Below are positions 1-6,562 of a stretch of DNA of 20,777 nt, piece by piece; positions within the stretch are counted from its first letter, which is position 1, and each line of letters starts with the position of its first letter. The notes below the pieces were generated by a model that was not told where the DNA came from, ran no database searches, and saw only the letters and a program-made list of their open reading frames with translations. Source of the stretch: CAYSAA01 sp964428905 (GTDB lineage: Bacteria > Atribacterota > Phoenicimicrobiia > Phoenicimicrobiales > Stramentimicrobiaceae); assembly GCA_964428905.1 (NCBI GenBank), contig CAYSAA010000142.1, forward strand, positions 1 through 20,777, in the 5' to 3' direction. The translations under genes were made by a program, and so were the position numbers.

Positions 1-543
1 GCTGGCAAAGCCGGGCTGAGATTAACAAAATTGTTTTTTGAGACCTTGATAGAGAAAGGTATACCCACACACTATATAGATGCTAATATGGAAGAAGCAA
101 CCATGACTGTAAAACCGGCTATCGTATTTGGAAAAGGCCTTGAAGTAATTTGCCGTTATAGAGCTGTAGGCAGCTTTTTACGCCGTTATGGTTTGTATGT
201 AGAACAAGGACAACCTTTAGATGCCCTGGTAGAGGTTACTTTAAAAGATGATAAACGAAATGACCCACCTATAACTGAAGATACCCTGGATATGCTGGGC
301 ATACTTTCTAAAGATGAATACAAAGTCTTAAAAACCCTGACCAGGAAAATAGGAAATATCGTCAAAGAAAAATTAGCCACAAAGGGTATTGAATTATATG
401 ATATTAAATTTGAATTTGGTAGAATGAAAGATAATAATCAAATAGTGTTGATTGATGAAATTTCAGGTGGCAACATGAGGGCTTACCGGGATGGAAAATA
501 CATAGAACCATTGGAATTAGAAAAATTGATGATAGAAAAATAA
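1..543 (+). CDS. purC: Phosphoribosylaminoimidazole-succinocarboxamide synthase (SAICAR synthetase), 3' part
   Basis: This cytoplasmic enzyme of de novo purine synthesis joins CAIR and aspartate using ATP to give SAICAR. The frame is already open at base 1, so the start lies outside the window; the family is usually about 230-240 residues and 180 are present. The PurC signature LYDIKFEFG is visible near residue 132 of the fragment, followed by the active-site strand LIDEISGGNMR and the usual YRDGKY step. GIPTHYI near the 5' end matches the family's early N-terminal region. A TTG at 31 is in frame but sits inside the conserved fold, so it is not the real start. No other pur gene is visible, and the gene ends in a long AT-rich spacer, so it closes its transcription unit here. 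The identification is firm; only the length is unknown. Confidence 0.93.
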   Translation, partial: AGKAGLRLTKLFFETLIEKGIPTHYIDANMEEATMTVKPAIVFGKGLEVICRYRAVGSFLRRYGLYVEQGQPLDALVEVTLKDDKRNDPPITEDTLDMLGILSKDEYKVLKTLTRKIGNIVKEKLATKGIELYDIKFEFGRMKDNNQIVLIDEISGGNMRAYRDGKYIEPLELEKLMIEK

Positions 544-1017
544 AAAACCTGGCTCAATTTAACCCGCCTTATACACAAAACACTGCCAGAGAAAAAATCT
601 ATTGCGGCTAATTCTAACACATTTCTGATCTACTGAGAATAACCACAATTTCAAAATTGCAGAGCATTTCCCGCACAACGCACAATAAATATTTGACAAA
701 TAGTAACAATATATGATATTAAATTTAGTTAAATATTTATAAAAAAGTAATCGTTAGATAGATTTATTTTAAAAATAGCTGAATTTTTTGCTTACACAAA
801 AAAAGTCCTAAGAATCTGCTAAGCAATTTGAACATCATTTCTCGGACTAATTAAAAATAAAGGTCGGAATGCAAAAATATTTTTATCCAAAGTTATTGAA
901 AAAATCATGAGGAAAGGAGTGGTAATACTTTAAGAAGAACATAATATCATTTGATGATGTATAAATTTTAGATGCTCTCAAAATTTGGAAATATTGAAAG
1001 GAGATATCAGTATTAAA
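544..1017. other. Long AT-rich intergenic leader between purC and the liv cassette
   Basis: No coding region can be supported here. The stretch is very AT-rich, with a promoter-like TTGACA at 693-698 and a short palindrome, CAATTT-ca-AAATTG, at 646-659. A 7-bp inverted repeat, TTGCTTA (788-794) with TAAGCAA (820-826), is also present. An orphan AAAGGAG at 912-918 lies inside an 8-codon ATG ORF (907-933). A 14-codon ATG mini-ORF (972-1016) ends one base before the livJ start and contains livJ's Shine-Dalgarno sequence. No clear purC terminator with a T tract is visible. Confidence 0.5.
693..722 (+). promoter_or_regulatory. Candidate sigma-70-type promoter upstream of livJ
   Basis: A perfect TTGACA (693-698) is followed after 18 bases by TATTAA (717-722), or after 16 bases by GATATT (715-720). 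Both -10 candidates match TATAAT at 4 of 6 positions. The box lies about 300 bases before livJ, implying a long leader if it is used. The -35 is convincing and the -10 only fair. Confidence 0.4.
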
Positions 1018-2157
1018 ATGAATAAAAAATTATTTTTGTTATTAATTTTAGTATGTTTTTTGTTTTCGATCTCAAATGTCTTTGCAGCGGAAGTAAAGAT
1101 TGGCGGGGTTGCTCCTTTGACAGGACATGTTGCTACCTATGGCATTTCAACGAAAAATGCTGCCCAGTTAGCTATTGATGCAGTCAATGCTGAAGGCGGA
1201 GTTGATATGGGAGGAACAAAATACTTAATCAATTATATTGTGGAAGATGACCAGGGCACTCCTGAAGTCGCAGCGAATGCCTTTCGTAAGCTGATGGATC
1301 AGGATGAGGTTATTGCCATTATTGGCTCGGTAACGAGCAACTGTACGTTAGCAGGTGCTCCTATAGCCCAGGATGCAGGAATCCCTACAATTAGTCCTAC
1401 CTCGACAGCAGTTCAGGTTACCCTGACCGGTGATTATATTTTCCGGGCCTGTTTTCTTGACCCCTTCCAGGGTGCAGTTGTTGCCACATTCAGCTATAAT
1501 GATTTACAAGCAAAAACGGCAGCGGTTATCTTTGATAATGCCAATGATTATACCAAAGGACTGGCTGAAGCCTTCAGGGAAAGTTTTGAGGGATTAGGCG
1601 GTGAAGTAGTTGCTTATGAATCTTTTACTGAAGAAAGTAAAACCGTTGATTATTCTGCTCAATTAACCAATATCAAAGCAGCGAATCCGGATGTGCTTTT
1701 TGTTGATGCTTACTATGCTGCTGCGGCTTTGATAGCCAATCAAGCCAGGGAATTAGGAATAACTGCTGATTTTGTCGGTGCTGATGGTTGGGATTCTGCC
1801 CAATTCACCAAATTAGGTGGAGAGGCTGTAGAAGGCGGTCATTTCTGCAATCATTATTCACCAGAAGACCCCAGACCAGTTGTACAAGACTTTGTAAAAG
1901 AATATGCCGAAAAATTCGGTGAAACTCCGGATGCCTTAGCAACATTAGCCTATGACGCAGCTTTGATTTTGATTGACGCTTTACATAGGGCCGGTTCAAC
2001 TGATGGTGCAGCTATCAGAGATGCCATTGCAGCAACTGATTTAGAATGTGTATCAGGACAAATCACTTATAATGAAGTTGGCGATCCGATTAAAAAGGCT
2101 GCTATCATTAAGGTAGAAGATGGCAAGTTTGTTTTCCAGAAATTTATCCAACCTTAA
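1018..2157 (+). CDS. livJ: Branched-chain amino acid ABC transporter, extracellular substrate-binding protein
   Basis: This type-1 periplasmic-binding-fold protein (LivJ/Peripla_BP_6 family) captures leucine, isoleucine or valine, or a related ligand, and delivers it to the LivHM permease. The chosen ATG gives MNKKLFLLLILVCFLF, a classic Sec signal: KK, a hydrophobic core, then NVFA|A for signal peptidase I at about residue 23. The mature start VKIGGVAPLTGHVATYG is the family's standard opening strand and ligand loop. Later family features include IGSVTSNCTLAGAPIAQ, GIPTISPTSTA and a C-terminal DALATLAYDAA stretch. The 379-residue length is normal. An upstream in-frame TTG at 985 is rejected because it would place the Shine-Dalgarno AAAGGAG (997-1003) inside the gene; the 14-base gap from that site to the ATG is long. 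It is the first gene of the liv cassette. Ligand specificity is inferred from family and context only. Confidence 0.93.
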   Translation: MNKKLFLLLILVCFLFSISNVFAAEVKIGGVAPLTGHVATYGISTKNAAQLAIDAVNAEGGVDMGGTKYLINYIVEDDQGTPEVAANAFRKLMDQDEVIAIIGSVTSNCTLAGAPIAQDAGIPTISPTSTAVQVTLTGDYIFRACFLDPFQGAVVATFSYNDLQAKTAAVIFDNANDYTKGLAEAFRESFEGLGGEVVAYESFTEESKTVDYSAQLTNIKAANPDVLFVDAYYAAAALIANQARELGITADFVGADGWDSAQFTKLGGEAVEGGHFCNHYSPEDPRPVVQDFVKEYAEKFGETPDALATLAYDAALILIDALHRAGSTDGAAIRDAIAATDLECVSGQITYNEVGDPIKKAAIIKVEDGKFVFQKFIQP

Positions 2158-2174
2158 GTAGAGAATGATATCTA

Positions 2175-2242
2175 AAAGTTTATTTCGATATTGGATAAAC
2201 TTTCTATATCAGGACATTGCTTTTTTGCAATGTCCTGATATA
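2175..2242 (+). promoter_or_regulatory. Tandem intercistronic hairpins between livJ and livH
   Basis: Two back-to-back hairpins begin 17 bases after the livJ stop. The first has a 9-bp stem, AAAGTTTAT (2175-2183) with ATAAACTTT (2195-2203), and an 11-base loop. The second has a perfect 16-bp stem (2205-2220 with 2227-2242) closed by a TTTTTT loop. No T tract follows the second stem, so it is not a standard intrinsic terminator. The likely role, by analogy with other binding-protein operons, is to protect the upstream livJ mRNA 3' end or reduce read-through, so that more binding protein than permease is made. Confidence 0.65.
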
Positions 2243-2290
2243 TTGTAGAAACTAGTAAAAATCTTTTTTGCATAAATCGGAAAAAGAAAG

Positions 2291-3355
2291 ATGACTAAAA
2301 AACAATTATCTGATTCTATCAATCATAACATAGTACATTATAATCAATTGGAAAATTGGAAAAAATACGTATTTATTTCTATCATTATTTTAATTTTATT
2401 GTTTTCCTATGTTTTATCTTTTGGGATTACCTCTTCCCTGCAGCAACTCATTAATGGCATCCAACTGGGAAGCATCTATGCCTTAATTGCCCTGGGATAC
2501 ACCATGGTTTATGGAATTATCAAACTTATTAATTTTGCCCATGGTGACCTTTTTATGTTTGGCGCCTATATTTCCTGTTTTATGGGCAATTATTTAATGG
2601 CCCAACACTTCCGTTTTCCCTTTATCGTTGTTTTGATTTTTTCGATGGCTGTAACGGCGATTCTGGGAATGGCGATTGAAAAGATTGCCTATAAACCTTT
2701 ACGGTTTAAACCAAGATTGGCAGCCTTGATTACCGCCCTTGGTGTTTCTCTCTTTTTAGAGAATTTCTTTGCTCTTTCTCCTGCCAATGTCCCATTTCCC
2801 TTAAATAAAATTGTATTTGGTCCGGCATTCATACCTTTTCCGGCGTTAATTGCTGATAAAACATATTATTTTGCCGGATTATCCATTAATAATATCAAAA
2901 TTTTAGATGTCTCAGTTACCATTATCCTGGTACTCCTGTTGCAATTTATAGTCAAGAAGACCATGATTGGAAAAGCCATGAGAGCGGTTGCCTTTCATAA
3001 AAATGCCTCTTTGATGATGGGTATCAACATCGATAAGATAATATCGATTACCTTTGGCATTGGTACCTCTCTGGCTGCCGCATCTGGTACTTTGTACGCA
3101 CTTACCTATCGGCAATTACAGTCTCCTTATTTAGGAATATGGCCGGGACTTAAAGCCTTCATTGCCGCAGTTCTGGGGGGTATTGGAAATATTCCGGGGG
3201 CTATGTTAGGGAGTTATGTGATGGGTATATCCGAGACCTTTGCTACTTCTATTAATTCCAATTTTGGTTATGGTATTGCCTTTATCATACTGATTGTAGT
3301 GTTTATATTTAAACCATCAGGACTTTTAGGTAAATTTACGAAAGAAAAGGTATGA
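2291..3355 (+). CDS. livH: Branched-chain amino acid ABC transporter permease, LivH type
   Basis: This is one of the two membrane subunits of the importer. The first conserved segment contains LINGIQLGSIYALIALGYTM and then VYGIIKLINFAHGDLFMFGAY, the LivH hallmark. The second half carries MRAVAFHKNASLMMGIN, the cytoplasmic coupling helix that contacts the ATPases, and a late glycine-rich AAVLGGIGNIPGA segment. At 354 residues it is 45-60 longer than typical LivH (about 290-308). The excess is an N-terminal extension (residues 1-48) with an added hydrophobic helix, FISIIILILLFSYVLSFGI, ahead of the conserved fold. The ATG at 2291 has only a purine-rich GGAAAAAGAAAG upstream, not a strong Shine-Dalgarno, so a later start is possible, though I see no better site. 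It lies downstream of the tandem hairpins and 10 bases before livM. Confidence 0.93.
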   Translation: MTKKQLSDSINHNIVHYNQLENWKKYVFISIIILILLFSYVLSFGITSSLQQLINGIQLGSIYALIALGYTMVYGIIKLINFAHGDLFMFGAYISCFMGNYLMAQHFRFPFIVVLIFSMAVTAILGMAIEKIAYKPLRFKPRLAALITALGVSLFLENFFALSPANVPFPLNKIVFGPAFIPFPALIADKTYYFAGLSINNIKILDVSVTIILVLLLQFIVKKTMIGKAMRAVAFHKNASLMMGINIDKIISITFGIGTSLAAASGTLYALTYRQLQSPYLGIWPGLKAFIAAVLGGIGNIPGAMLGSYVMGISETFATSINSNFGYGIAFIILIVVFIFKPSGLLGKFTKEKV

Positions 3356-3365
3356 ACGGTTATAG

Positions 3366-4424
3366 ATGATAAAAAATATCATTTTTTTAGGAAAGAAATA
3401 TTATAAATTTATCTTCCTAGCGGTTGTCGTCTATTTATTAATCGAAATGCTGAATGGTACCATCCCGATTCTTCCCCGTATTCTTACCCGTTATTATATG
3501 CAAATTCTTATGTTTGCCTTAATTAATATTATAATGACAGTAAGTTTAAATCTAATAAACGGTTTTACCGGACAACTATCTATTGGTCATGCCGGCTTCA
3601 TGTGTATCGGTGCCTATACTTCAGCTTACTTTACCACTATTTTATTTAAAGCTGCTAACATGACCTATCTTCCCCAGCTGACATTGTTCATTTTTTCCCT
3701 CATCATGGGAGGATTAGTTGCAGCAATCGCGGGATACCTCATTGGGTTGCCAACGTTAAGATTGAAAGGTGACTATCTGGCAATTGTGACATTGGCTTTT
3801 GGAGAAATTGTTCGGTCAATTGTCCGAGCCTCTGATGAAATTGCTGCTTTCTTTCGTAATATTGGACTCGTTAAATTTTCAGAAACGATTGCAAACATAA
3901 GTGGGCCGCGAGGACTATCTGCCATACCGGCACTTTCGAAATTTTGGCTGGTCTATGTGATTGCCATATTATCTGTTATTATTATGCGTAATTTTATTTA
4001 TTCGACACATGGCAGAGCTTGTCTTTCGATAAGGGAAAATGAATTAGCTGCTGAAACAATGGGGGTCAATACCACTCGCTATAAAATTATTGCCTTCAGC
4101 TTCAGTGCTTTTTTTGCCGGTATTGGTGGCGGGCTTTTTGCCCATGTGTTACGATTCATTCACCCGGACAATTTTAGTTTTATCAAATCCATTGATTATC
4201 TTATTTATCTTTATGCAGGGGGAATGGGCAGTATTACCGGTTCAATTTTAGCTGCAACCGGTCTTACTATTCTACCGGAATTCTTACGAGTTATTAATTT
4301 TCAACAATGGAGGATGGTTGTTTATCCTTTATTTTTAGTTATTTTAATGTTGAGGAAACCGGATGGTATCTTTGGAAACCGTGAATTTTCTTTTTTAGTC
4401 CCCAAAAGAAAAGAGGTAGATTAA
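3366..4424 (+). CDS. livM: Branched-chain amino acid ABC transporter permease, LivM type
   Basis: This is the second membrane subunit, partner of LivH. The family signature NLINGFTGQLSIGHAGFM is at about residues 60-77, and LPTLRLKGDYLAIVTLAFGE with IVRSIVR follows in the middle of the protein. The coupling segment GRACLSIRENELAAETMGVN occurs about two thirds along. GGGLFAH and YAGGMGSITGS are the usual late glycine motifs. The 352-residue length is normal for LivM and the protein is strongly hydrophobic, with 8-10 membrane spans. The ATG follows livH by 10 bases with a weak ribosome site (AAAGG at 3346-3350). The stop codon is directly followed by the livG GTG start, so the two are translationally coupled. 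Confidence 0.94.
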   Translation: MIKNIIFLGKKYYKFIFLAVVVYLLIEMLNGTIPILPRILTRYYMQILMFALINIIMTVSLNLINGFTGQLSIGHAGFMCIGAYTSAYFTTILFKAANMTYLPQLTLFIFSLIMGGLVAAIAGYLIGLPTLRLKGDYLAIVTLAFGEIVRSIVRASDEIAAFFRNIGLVKFSETIANISGPRGLSAIPALSKFWLVYVIAILSVIIMRNFIYSTHGRACLSIRENELAAETMGVNTTRYKIIAFSFSAFFAGIGGGLFAHVLRFIHPDNFSFIKSIDYLIYLYAGGMGSITGSILAATGLTILPEFLRVINFQQWRMVVYPLFLVILMLRKPDGIFGNREFSFLVPKRKEVD

Positions 4425-5192
4425 GTGGAAATTTTAGAATTACAAGATTTAAGCTGTTATTTTGGCGGGCTGAAAGCAGTGGAAAAATTCAATACCAGAA
4501 TTCAAAAGGATGAGCTGGTCGGTCTGATTGGACCAAACGGAGCAGGGAAAACCACGGTATTTAATGTGCTTACCGGGATATATCCACCTACTTCCGGAAA
4601 GGTTATTTTCCAGGGAGAGGATATTGGAGGCTCTTTATCCTATAGTATTACGCAAAAAGGTATTGCCCGCACCTTTCAAAATATTCGACTTTTTCCCAGC
4701 CTGAGTGTTCTGGAAAATATTATGATTGCCTATCATTTCCGTTCTCGTTATAATCTTTTTTCCAGCATCATAAGAGACGAACATTATCATCGGGGGGAAG
4801 AAGAAATGATCGAACAGGCAAACGAATTACTGGAATTATTTGATTTGCAAACCTATGCTCAAAATTTTGCCGGAAACCTATCTTATGGTGAACAGAGGAA
4901 ATTAGAAATTGCTCGGGCCTTGGCAACTAGACCACATTTACTTTTACTTGATGAACCGGCAGCCGGAATGAATCCCTATGAAACGACTAAATTAATGGAA
5001 TTAGTCAAAAAAGTAAAGGAAGATTTCCATTTGACCATTTTTTTAATCGAACATCACATGCAATTTGTAATGGGGATTTGCGAAAGAATTATGGTAATGG
5101 ATTTTGGGATTAAAATTGCCGAAGGAACGCCTGAAGAGATACAAAAAAACCCGAGAGTTATCGAAGCATATCTGGGAGAAAAGAAAAAATAA
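4425..5192 (+). CDS. livG: Branched-chain amino acid ABC transporter ATPase, LivG type
   Basis: This cytoplasmic ATPase is one of two that power LivHM. Walker A GPNGAGKTT spans residues 36-44, the Q-loop glutamine is in ARTFQNIRLF (about 85), the ABC signature LSYGEQ is at 152-157, Walker B LLLLDEP at 172-178 and the switch histidine in IEHHM at about 210. The LivG-specific C-terminal tail IAEGTPEEIQKNPRVIEAYL is present. The 255-residue length is typical. The start is GTG, immediately after the livM stop and 8 bases behind AAAGAGG. Its stop overlaps the livF start by one base (TAATG). All catalytic motifs are intact. Confidence 0.95.
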   Translation: MEILELQDLSCYFGGLKAVEKFNTRIQKDELVGLIGPNGAGKTTVFNVLTGIYPPTSGKVIFQGEDIGGSLSYSITQKGIARTFQNIRLFPSLSVLENIMIAYHFRSRYNLFSSIIRDEHYHRGEEEMIEQANELLELFDLQTYAQNFAGNLSYGEQRKLEIARALATRPHLLLLDEPAAGMNPYETTKLMELVKKVKEDFHLTIFLIEHHMQFVMGICERIMVMDFGIKIAEGTPEEIQKNPRVIEAYLGEKKK

Positions 5193-5893
5193 TGTTAAAA
5201 ATTACTAATTTAGAAGTAAGTTATGGACCAATCAGAGCCCTTAAAGGGATTTCTTTTGAAGTCGAAGAAGGTGAAATCGTCACTTTGATTGGAGCAAACG
5301 GAGCTGGAAAAACCACCACGCTGAATACCATATCGAACCTTATAAAGCCTCAAAGAGGAAATATTACCTTTTGCAATGAAAATCTATTATCTGTACCTGC
5401 ATATAATCTGGTCAACAAGGGAATTGTTCATGTCCCGGAAGGAAGAATTATTTTTGGGCCTCTTACGGTTCAGGAAAATCTGGAACTTGCGTCCTGGGGA
5501 CGAAAAGATAAAGTTGCAGTTTCCGAAGATTTGAATAAAGTATATGACTTATTCCCGATTTTGAGAGAAAGGAAATATCAACTTGGCGAAACATTATCCG
5601 GGGGAGAGCAGCAAATGTTGGCTTTGGGTCGGGGAATGATGGCTCGAGCAAAACTCATGATGTTGGATGAACCTTCTATGGGTCTTGCCCCTAAGTTAGT
5701 CCAGGAAATATTTCAAGTAATAAAACAATTGAATCAGGAAGGAACCACTATACTGCTGGTAGAACAAAATGCCCATATGGCTTTGGAGATAGCCAATAGA
5801 GCCTATGTGTTAGAAACAGGAAATATTATTTTAGAGGGCCCCACGTCTGAAGTAGCCAAGAACCCCAAAGTAATTAAAGCCTATTTAGGATAA
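5192..5893 (+). CDS. livF: Branched-chain amino acid ABC transporter ATPase, LivF type
   Basis: This is the second ATPase, expected to pair with LivG. Walker A GANGAGKTT is at residues 34-42, the signature LSGGEQQMLALGRGMM starts at 135, Walker B LMMLDEP is at 155-161, followed by SMGLAP, and LLVEQNA occupies the switch region, where LivF proteins have Q rather than H. VPEGRIIFGPLTVQENLELA is the characteristic LivF segment after the Q-loop. The 233-residue length is standard. The start overlaps the livG stop by one base. It ends the cassette, and terminator-like hairpins follow within a few bases. Confidence 0.95.
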   Translation: MLKITNLEVSYGPIRALKGISFEVEEGEIVTLIGANGAGKTTTLNTISNLIKPQRGNITFCNENLLSVPAYNLVNKGIVHVPEGRIIFGPLTVQENLELASWGRKDKVAVSEDLNKVYDLFPILRERKYQLGETLSGGEQQMLALGRGMMARAKLMMLDEPSMGLAPKLVQEIFQVIKQLNQEGTTILLVEQNAHMALEIANRAYVLETGNIILEGPTSEVAKNPKVIKAYLG

Positions 5894-5904
5894 AATAAAT
5901 ATCG

Positions 5905-5960
5905 CACCCGCATAGCGGGTGGCTTTAAGAAGCCCTTAAAAGAGGCTTAACTTTTTATTT
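5905..5960 (+). terminator. Terminator region closing the liv cassette (two hairpins)
   Basis: Twelve bases after livF, CACCCGC (5905-5911) pairs with GCGGGTG (5915-5921) around an ATA loop. A second hairpin follows, AAGCC (5930-5934) with GGCTT (5944-5948), with further imperfect pairing inside. A T-rich run (5952-5960) comes directly after the second stem. This arrangement fits intrinsic termination. Confidence 0.6.
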
Positions 5961-6004
5961 AACCTTTACCACCTTCAAAGAAAGTGGTTTTTTATGGTTA
6001 AATA
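5956..6004 (+). terminator. Second terminator-like hairpin downstream of livF
   Basis: ACCACCTT (5968-5975) pairs with AAAGTGGT (5981-5988) with one mismatch and a 5-base loop, followed at once by TTTTTT (5988-5993). The whole is enclosed by a perfect 9-bp outer pairing, TATTTAACC (5956-5964) with GGTTAAATA (5996-6004). The inner hairpin plus T run looks like an intrinsic terminator. The outer pairing is unusual and could make an alternative structure. Confidence 0.55.
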
Positions 6005-6102
6005 AATAACTCCTCATAAATTTCTAGTTCTTTATTCCAATCACTCTTTCAGCATGCTTGAATTAAGGTTTATGTAAAATATTATAATAAGGAGTAGTAA
6101 TC

Positions 6103-6287
6103 ATTAAAAAGGTTTTATTCCCACGAGTTTTAAAACAGGCAAAGGATTGCTGATTTCAGTTTTAACTTTCTTGGTAATGATGAGTTCGGCATACTTAATT
6201 TTTGCTGAACAAAAAAATAGTTATATTGTCATTCTAAAAGATAAGATGTCGCAAAGTTATTGCAGAATGTCTTCGGCTGTATTATAG
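6103..6287 (+). pseudogene. Probable remnant of a secreted protein, possibly a subtilase N-terminus
   Basis: A good Shine-Dalgarno AAGGAG (6089-6094) sits 8 bases before ATT AAA AAG at 6103, where an ATG would be expected. This frame runs IKKVLFPRVLKQAKDC and stops at 6153. A second frame, shifted relative to it, reads GLLISVLTFLVMMSSAYLIF then AEQKNSYIVILKDKMSQ and stops at 6287. Together they look like a lysine-rich N-terminus, a signal peptide ending near FA, and the start of a mature region split by a frameshift. SYIVILKD resembles the opening strand of the I9 propeptide domain found ahead of S8 serine proteases, but this is a short similarity judged by eye. No protease domain follows. 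It could also be a remnant of another secreted protein. Confidence 0.4.
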
Positions 6288-6386
6288 TAACATCAGTATT
6301 TGATATATAAAATTTCTTGCATCGGTTTAAAATAAGTAAGAAAATAATTTTTCTATATTTATTATTAAAAGCAAGAGGATGATTCT

Positions 6387-6461
6387 ATGGGTGTTACAGA
6401 TGAATTATTTGGAACAACTCCGGAAGGGTATAAAATCGGAAAATATATTAATGATGGATAG
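6387..6461 (+). pseudogene. N-terminal stub resembling aldose 1-epimerase (galactose mutarotase)
   Basis: An ATG at 6387, 7 bases behind AGAGGA (6374-6379), encodes 24 residues, MGVTDELFGTTPEGYKIGKY and INDG, then TAG. The pattern LFGTTPEG is the familiar opening of GalM-type aldose 1-epimerases (LFG.TPDG). No continuation of the epimerase fold is seen in any + frame before araB begins at 6563. The simplest reading is the 5' stub of a sugar mutarotase gene left after deletion, next to a sugar kinase it could have served. A functional short leader peptide is an alternative. Confidence 0.4.
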
Positions 6462-6562
6462 GGTCTACTATTTTATAAATTCAAGTTATAAAGATAAGAG
6501 TTTGGATAGATACTGGAATTACAATATAGAGGGGGAAAGATTGTGAGAAGGAGATTAGTATC

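Larger units (their letters stand above)
5894..6562. other. Gene-poor stretch between livF and araB
   Basis: This 669-base stretch holds the liv terminators (5905-6004), the two gene remnants listed separately (6103-6287 and 6387-6461) and otherwise AT-rich sequence with many stops in all frames. No transposase fragment, tRNA or flanking direct repeats were recognised. The araB ribosome site AAGGAG (6548-6553) is at its right end. I found no convincing araB promoter. Confidence 0.5.

Noticed and set aside
985..1017. TTG start giving an 11-residue longer LivJ
   Set aside because: It would place the Shine-Dalgarno AAAGGAG within the coding region and a polar stretch before the signal peptide; ATG 1018 gives a normal signal sequence.
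6058..6088. TTGAAT (6058-6063) and TATAAT (6083-6088) as a promoter
   Set aside because: The spacer is 19 bases and the AAGGAG ribosome site follows the -10 directly, so transcription would start past the ribosome site of the gene remnant.
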